DNA from: Candidatus Micrarchaeaceae archaeon
GTDB taxonomy: Archaea; Micrarchaeota; Micrarchaeia; Micrarchaeales; Micrarchaeaceae
Direction of reading: 5' to 3'
Assembly: GCA_027310535.1 (NCBI GenBank)
Contig: DAIDAQ010000072.1
Span: 1-8,788 of the forward strand
DNA length: 8,788 nucleotides
The translations under genes and the position numbers were made by a program. Shown piece by piece: positions 6,533-8,788 of the stretch (position 1 is the first letter of the stretch; the number at the start of each line of letters is the position of its first letter). The notes below the pieces were generated by a model, which saw only the letters and a program-made list of their open reading frames with translations, searched no databases and had not been told where the DNA came from.

Positions 6533-7495
6533 TTACGTGCACTGTACGGGATAGCACACACCACCGGAGCAGACGCTCAGGCTCTCGCCGTTGCCAACGC
6601 CACGCGATGCCGTGAGGTTCAGGTTGTAGACGTGGAACGCATCCAGCGCGCCAGGGAAGGTCATGCCGGCCAGCCTAGATGACTTGGCCGAGATGGTTAT
6701 TGTGGTATTGTACGAAGTTGCCATAGGTATGTAAGAGAAGCTTATTGAAGCGTTGCGGCATGTGAACCAGTCAGCCACGAACTTTACGGGTGGAACAAAG
6801 GTCGACGGCCTTATCGGCGTGGTTGAAGGGTTGCTCCCTGTCAGCGAGACCTGGTAGTTTCCCGTAGAGACATTCACCTGTTGCACGTATCCGTACTGCT
6901 TGTTGAAGCATGCTCTGATGTACGCATTACTGCCGCCGTTCAGCCCCACCTTGGAGAGCAGCTGGTTGATGAGCTCCCCACTGTACCTGCCAGAGACCTC
7001 ATCGCACTGGTTGCCGTTTACTGTCCTTGACCCAAGGTAAGAAATCCCGTCAAACTTCTGGTTTGTGAAGTTGATGTAGAGCGGGTTTATCCCTGACTTG
7101 GAAAGGTCGCCAATGAGGCCGCAGTTTGACGTGCTCCCGAAGAAGAACGAATTTGTTGTAAGGCAGAACAGGACTGTATTATTCACTTCGTAGAAGGAAG
7201 CAGTGTAAGACTGGAGGAAGACGTTGACGGTTATGTCGGTGCGCCCTTTCGAACCTGCCTTGTATATTGTCAAGCTGGGGTTTAGTGCCCAGAGCCCAAT
7301 GCCGCTTACCCCTGTATTGAAATTCATCTTGTAGCGCACCGTTAAATTATTGGTCGCCATGAAGTTCCTGTAATCATTGGAGAATATGCTCGTGATGTTT
7401 GCGGCGGCTTGCGCATGCGGTAAGCCTACCTGCATAGAAACCAAAGCAAGTGCCGCAACAAGACCAAGAATGTACGCTCTCATGGCATTACCCAT
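6533..7495 (-). CDS. Exported cysteine-rich, sequon-rich protein of unknown function
   Basis: A protein of about 320 residues with an N-terminal Sec-type signal: a short basic n-region (MRAY), a hydrophobic core (ILGLVAALALVSM) and an AQA-like cleavage site. No C-terminal membrane helix or sorting motif is visible. The mature part is beta-rich and polar, with eight N-X-S/T sequons and eight cysteines, four of them in the last third (including SVCSGGVC near the end), so disulfides and N-glycosylation outside the cell are likely. I do not recognise a domain. Start: an ATG at 7510 would place translation only about 12 bp from the TATA box centre, so the ATG at 7495 (close to the predicted initiation site, hence leaderless) is preferred. 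The ATG at 7483 is also possible and still leaves a complete signal peptide. It may be a cell-surface or secreted binding protein. No neighbour points to a specific role. Confidence 0.8.
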   Translation of the reverse strand: MGNAMRAYILGLVAALALVSMQVGLPHAQAAANITSIFSNDYRNFMATNNLTVRYKMNFNTGVSGIGLWALNPSLTIYKAGSKGRTDITVNVFLQSYTASFYEVNNTVLFCLTTNSFFFGSTSNCGLIGDLSKSGINPLYINFTNQKFDGISYLGSRTVNGNQCDEVSGRYSGELINQLLSKVGLNGGSNAYIRACFNKQYGYVQQVNVSTGNYQVSLTGSNPSTTPIRPSTFVPPVKFVADWFTCRNASISFSYIPMATSYNTTITISAKSSRLAGMTFPGALDAFHVYNLNLTASRGVGNGESLSVCSGGVCYPVQCT

Positions 7496-7516
7496 ATAGG
7501 TTAAATTCATAATTAC

Positions 7517-7530
7517 ATTTTAAATACTTG
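7517..7530. promoter_or_regulatory. Shared TATA region between the exported-protein gene and the PAC2 gene
   Basis: CATTTTAAATACTT at about 7516-7529 reads TATTTAAAATG on the minus strand. Its centre lies about 27 bp from the ATG at 7495, which fits leaderless transcription of the exported protein. In the plus direction the same A/T block would start RNA near 7548, just before the PAC2 ribosome site. A second plus-strand candidate, TTAGTATAC (7540-7548), is too close to the ATG to leave room for that ribosome site. Confidence 0.5.
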
Positions 7531-7556
7531 ATGCTTGATTTAGTATACGGTTGCTA

Positions 7557-7564
7557 GAGGTGAT
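7557..7564 (+). promoter_or_regulatory. Strong Shine-Dalgarno for the PAC2 gene
   Basis: GAGGTGAT is an eight-base match to the anti-Shine-Dalgarno region at the archaeal 16S rRNA 3' end and ends three bases before the ATG at 7568. It is the strongest ribosome site in the window and fixes the start of the PAC2 gene. Confidence 0.75.
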
Positions 7565-7567
7565 CTG

Positions 7568-8302
7568 ATGATCGAGATAAAACTCTTCAAAAAGGTTGAT
7601 ATGGCAGGGTGTACGCTCATAGAAGGCTTTCCTGGAATAGGGCTGGTCGGCCCGATGAGCATAAGTTATATGGCCAGCAAGCTGGGGATGGAGTACATAG
7701 GGTACCTGCAAGGTACCGTCTTCCCGCCGATTGTCTCTATACACGGCGATGTGCCGATGCCGCCATGCAGGATTTACCACTCAAGGAAGTACAAAGTGGC
7801 GGCACTCTTTGCCGAATCGAACGTCGTGTCAGAAAATGCAATATACGAGATGGCGGAGAGGCTGCATGAGTTCGTGGTGTCAAACAAGGTGGCGCAGATA
7901 CTCTCCCTTAGCGGCTTGCCGGTTGAGAATCCGAGTGATCAGGGTCTATTCGCGCTCGCATCGAAAAAGGAACTTGTTGCAAAGTTCGGGGCCTTTGGGC
8001 TAAAGAGCATAGGCGAGGGCGTCGCTGCAGGGGTAAGCGCGCTGATGCTGATGTATGCCTCCATGGAGGGCATGGACGACATAAACATATTAGTTCCTGT
8101 CAACCCGCAGGTCATCGACCCGAGGTATGCAGAAGTGGCGATAAGCGCAATAAACAGGATACTTGGCCTTGCAATCGATACAAGCGAGCTTGATAAGGAG
8201 GCTGCGGTAGTCGAGGAAAGGATCAAGAGCATACTAAAGAGGAGCAGGGAAGCAAAGGAACCATATGAAAAGAAGGAGGCTGGCCCTTCCATGTATGCAT
8301 GA
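7568..8302 (+). CDS. PAC2-family proteasome assembly chaperone (PbaA/PbaB-like)
   Basis: A 244-residue protein of the PAC2 superfamily, the archaeal relatives of eukaryotic proteasome assembly chaperones. The N-terminal signature is clear: LIEGFPGIGLVGPMSISYM (17-35), followed by IGYLQGTVFPPIVSIHG (44-60) and MPPCRIY (64-70), with a central LSLSGLP segment (about 112-118). A charged helical tail (about 205-240, rich in E, K and R) ends in Met-Tyr-Ala. That matches the HbYX pattern (hydrophobic-Tyr-any) used by proteasome activators and assembly factors to dock in pockets between 20S alpha subunits. PAC2 proteins with this tail are thought to act on 20S or related complexes. The assignment to PbaA versus PbaB is open. 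The start is fixed by GAGGTGAT. The tRNA-Leu gene begins seven bases after the stop codon, so its promoter must lie inside this coding region or it is processed from the same transcript. Confidence 0.88.
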   Translation: MIEIKLFKKVDMAGCTLIEGFPGIGLVGPMSISYMASKLGMEYIGYLQGTVFPPIVSIHGDVPMPPCRIYHSRKYKVAALFAESNVVSENAIYEMAERLHEFVVSNKVAQILSLSGLPVENPSDQGLFALASKKELVAKFGAFGLKSIGEGVAAGVSALMLMYASMEGMDDINILVPVNPQVIDPRYAEVAISAINRILGLAIDTSELDKEAAVVEERIKSILKRSREAKEPYEKKEAGPSMYA

Positions 8303-8309
8303 TGCTGAT

Positions 8310-8411
8310 GCAGGGGTAGCAAAGTCTGGTTTGGCTCAGCCACAGAAAAATGCGCAGGACTTAAGATCCTGTGGTCTAGTGCCTTCGTGAGTTCAAATCT
8401 CACCCCCTGCA
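8310..8411 (+). tRNA. tRNA-Leu(UAA), probably with an 18-nt intron in the D-loop
   Basis: All arms can be built by hand. The acceptor stem GCAGGGG (8310-8316) pairs with CCCCTGC (8404-8410), with discriminator A at 8411. The D-stem is GCA (8319-8321) with TGC (8351-8353). The anticodon stem CAGGA/TCCTG (8355-8359, 8367-8371) encloses loop CTTAAGA with anticodon TAA at 8362-8364. A long class II variable arm (8372-8386) contains a GGT/GCC stem. The T-arm is GTGAG/CTCAC (8387-8391, 8399-8403) around TTCAAAT. CCA is not encoded. Discriminator A, the long variable arm and the GCAGGACTTAAGATCCTG region are all typical of archaeal tRNA-Leu. The D-loop is 29 nt long as encoded. Removing 8331-8348 leaves A-A-G-T-C-T-G-G-T-A-A, a normal loop with G18-G19. 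The mature length would be 84 nt. No clear upstream TATA box: CATATGAAAAG near 8262-8272 is a weak candidate. Confidence 0.93.
8331..8348 (+). other. Predicted tRNA intron at position 20/21 with a compact bulge-helix-bulge
   Basis: TCTG (8325-8328) pairs with CAGA (8343-8346) to give a 4-bp central helix. A 3-nt bulge GTT (8329-8331) lies on the 5' side and a 3-nt bulge AAA (8347-8349) on the 3' side. Inside, TGGC (8332-8335) pairs with GCCA (8339-8342) around loop TCA. This is the geometry recognised by archaeal tRNA splicing endonuclease. Cutting after the second base of each bulge removes exactly 8331-8348 and joins T20 to A21 of a standard tRNA-Leu D-arm. The outer helix is only the 3-bp D-stem beyond unpaired AAG, so the motif is of the relaxed kind. 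Confidence 0.78.
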
Positions 8412-8589
8412 CAAAGAAAGACCGACGACAAAACTGGATTCAGAAATACAGTAACAAGCGTTTCGGAAAAGAGGATTTAGGTGAATTTTCTGAAATCTTA
8501 AAGCAAGTAGTCATGCAAGTTTCATGGCACCAGCTCCAGCAACTCCAATCAATTCTGTGCAGAACGCAAACCAAGAAGTTTGCAGGAAA
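8412..8589. other. Sequence between tRNA-Leu and transposase remnant, nothing recognisable
   Basis: A frame open from 8387 to 8677 crosses this stretch, but it begins inside the tRNA, has no ribosome site, and its translation (for example NWIQKYSNKRFGKEDLG) matches no domain I know. It may be the eroded front part of the transposase gene. Base use is more A-rich than in the neighbouring genes. Confidence 0.35.
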
Positions 8590-8788
8590 GAGGAAAACGC
8601 CGAAGTATGGCTCGCACTCAAAGGCGTTTACCGATAGTCAGATAACCCAGTGGTTGCCATGCGAGATCGCTGGCTGAAACTGTGTTTTCCGTATTCAAGA
8701 GTGCGTTCGGCGAGTACACATTCTCGAGAACCGATGAAATGAAGGAGAAAGAATTGCTCCTGAAGGCAGTGGTTTACAATACATTTTT
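8590..8788 (+). pseudogene. Decayed DDE transposase, C-terminal end, running off the window
   Basis: From 8673 to the window end the plus strand encodes AETVFSVFKSAFGEYTF, a short acidic/basic stretch, and ELLLKAVVYN. This is the hallmark C-terminus of IS4/IS5-type DDE transposases, with the conserved Glu of the catalytic triad in the ETVFS motif. Upstream the frame is broken. The preceding piece (LKGVYR, TAG stop at 8635-8637, then SDNPVVAMRDRW) is in another frame, and one missing base after the TGG at 8671 would join it to AETVF. The 5' limit is uncertain; 8412-8589 shows no recognisable transposase motif. No inverted repeat or target duplication is visible. It lies directly downstream of tRNA-Leu, a common neighbourhood for mobile elements. 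Confidence 0.7.

Noticed and set aside
7939..8412. Minus-strand frame of 157 codons antisense to the PAC2 gene and tRNA
   Set aside because: It would begin in the tRNA T-arm and run through the opposite strand of a clear PAC2 domain; the serine/leucine-rich translation is a shadow.
8387..8677. Plus-strand frame starting inside tRNA-Leu as a real 96-residue protein
   Set aside because: The start lies in the T-arm, there is no Shine-Dalgarno, and the recognisable transposase motifs after 8599 are in the other two frames.
1..8788. CRISPR array, toxin-antitoxin pair or defence island
   Set aside because: No regularly spaced repeats, no Cas-like protein and no small toxin/antitoxin pair were found. 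The repeats seen are the single palindrome and the protein-level duplication at 6225-6449.

Overview
The window reads as chromosomal DNA from an archaeon, most likely a small-genome DPANN lineage (Micrarchaeota/ARMAN-like is my best guess, made from gene content and not from a search). The archaeal markers are an Rpo3 (RpoD) RNA polymerase subunit, the KEOPS subunit Cgi121, a PAC2-type proteasome assembly chaperone, an XPF-like ERCC4-HhH nuclease, TATA-box promoters with short or no leaders, and a tRNA gene that appears to carry a tiny non-canonical intron and no encoded CCA.

Layout, left to right. At the left edge the N-terminal part of rpo3 runs off the window on the minus strand. A gene-poor stretch (278-732) holds the two divergent promoters and a perfect 14-bp palindrome. 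On the plus strand a large polytopic GT-C/YfhO-like membrane protein (733-3027) is followed after one base by the ERCC4 nuclease (3029-3676). The nuclease overlaps tail-to-tail with minus-strand cgi121 (3659-4138). A 62-bp divergent promoter region separates cgi121 from a RocA-type aldehyde dehydrogenase (4201-5793), which is followed by a DUF192 protein (5808-6254). That gene overlaps convergently with a minus-strand 74-residue protein built of two repeats (6225-6449). Upstream of it on the same strand lies an exported, cysteine-rich, sequon-rich protein of unknown function (6533-7495). A shared promoter region leads the other way into the PAC2 protein (7568-8302). Seven bases later begins tRNA-Leu(UAA) (8310-8411), and a decayed transposase end closes the window.

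The genes do not form one pathway. They are a mix of housekeeping functions (transcription, DNA repair, tRNA t6A modification, proteasome assembly, tRNA) and cell-surface proteins, packed with overlaps and very short intergenic gaps. The two most notable signals are the aldehyde dehydrogenase, whose catalytic cysteine position reads arginine through what looks like a single TGC-to-CGC change, and the tRNA-Leu gene, whose D-loop contains an 18-nt insertion that folds as a compact bulge-helix-bulge and whose removal restores a normal D-arm. I see no defence system, CRISPR array or complete mobile element.
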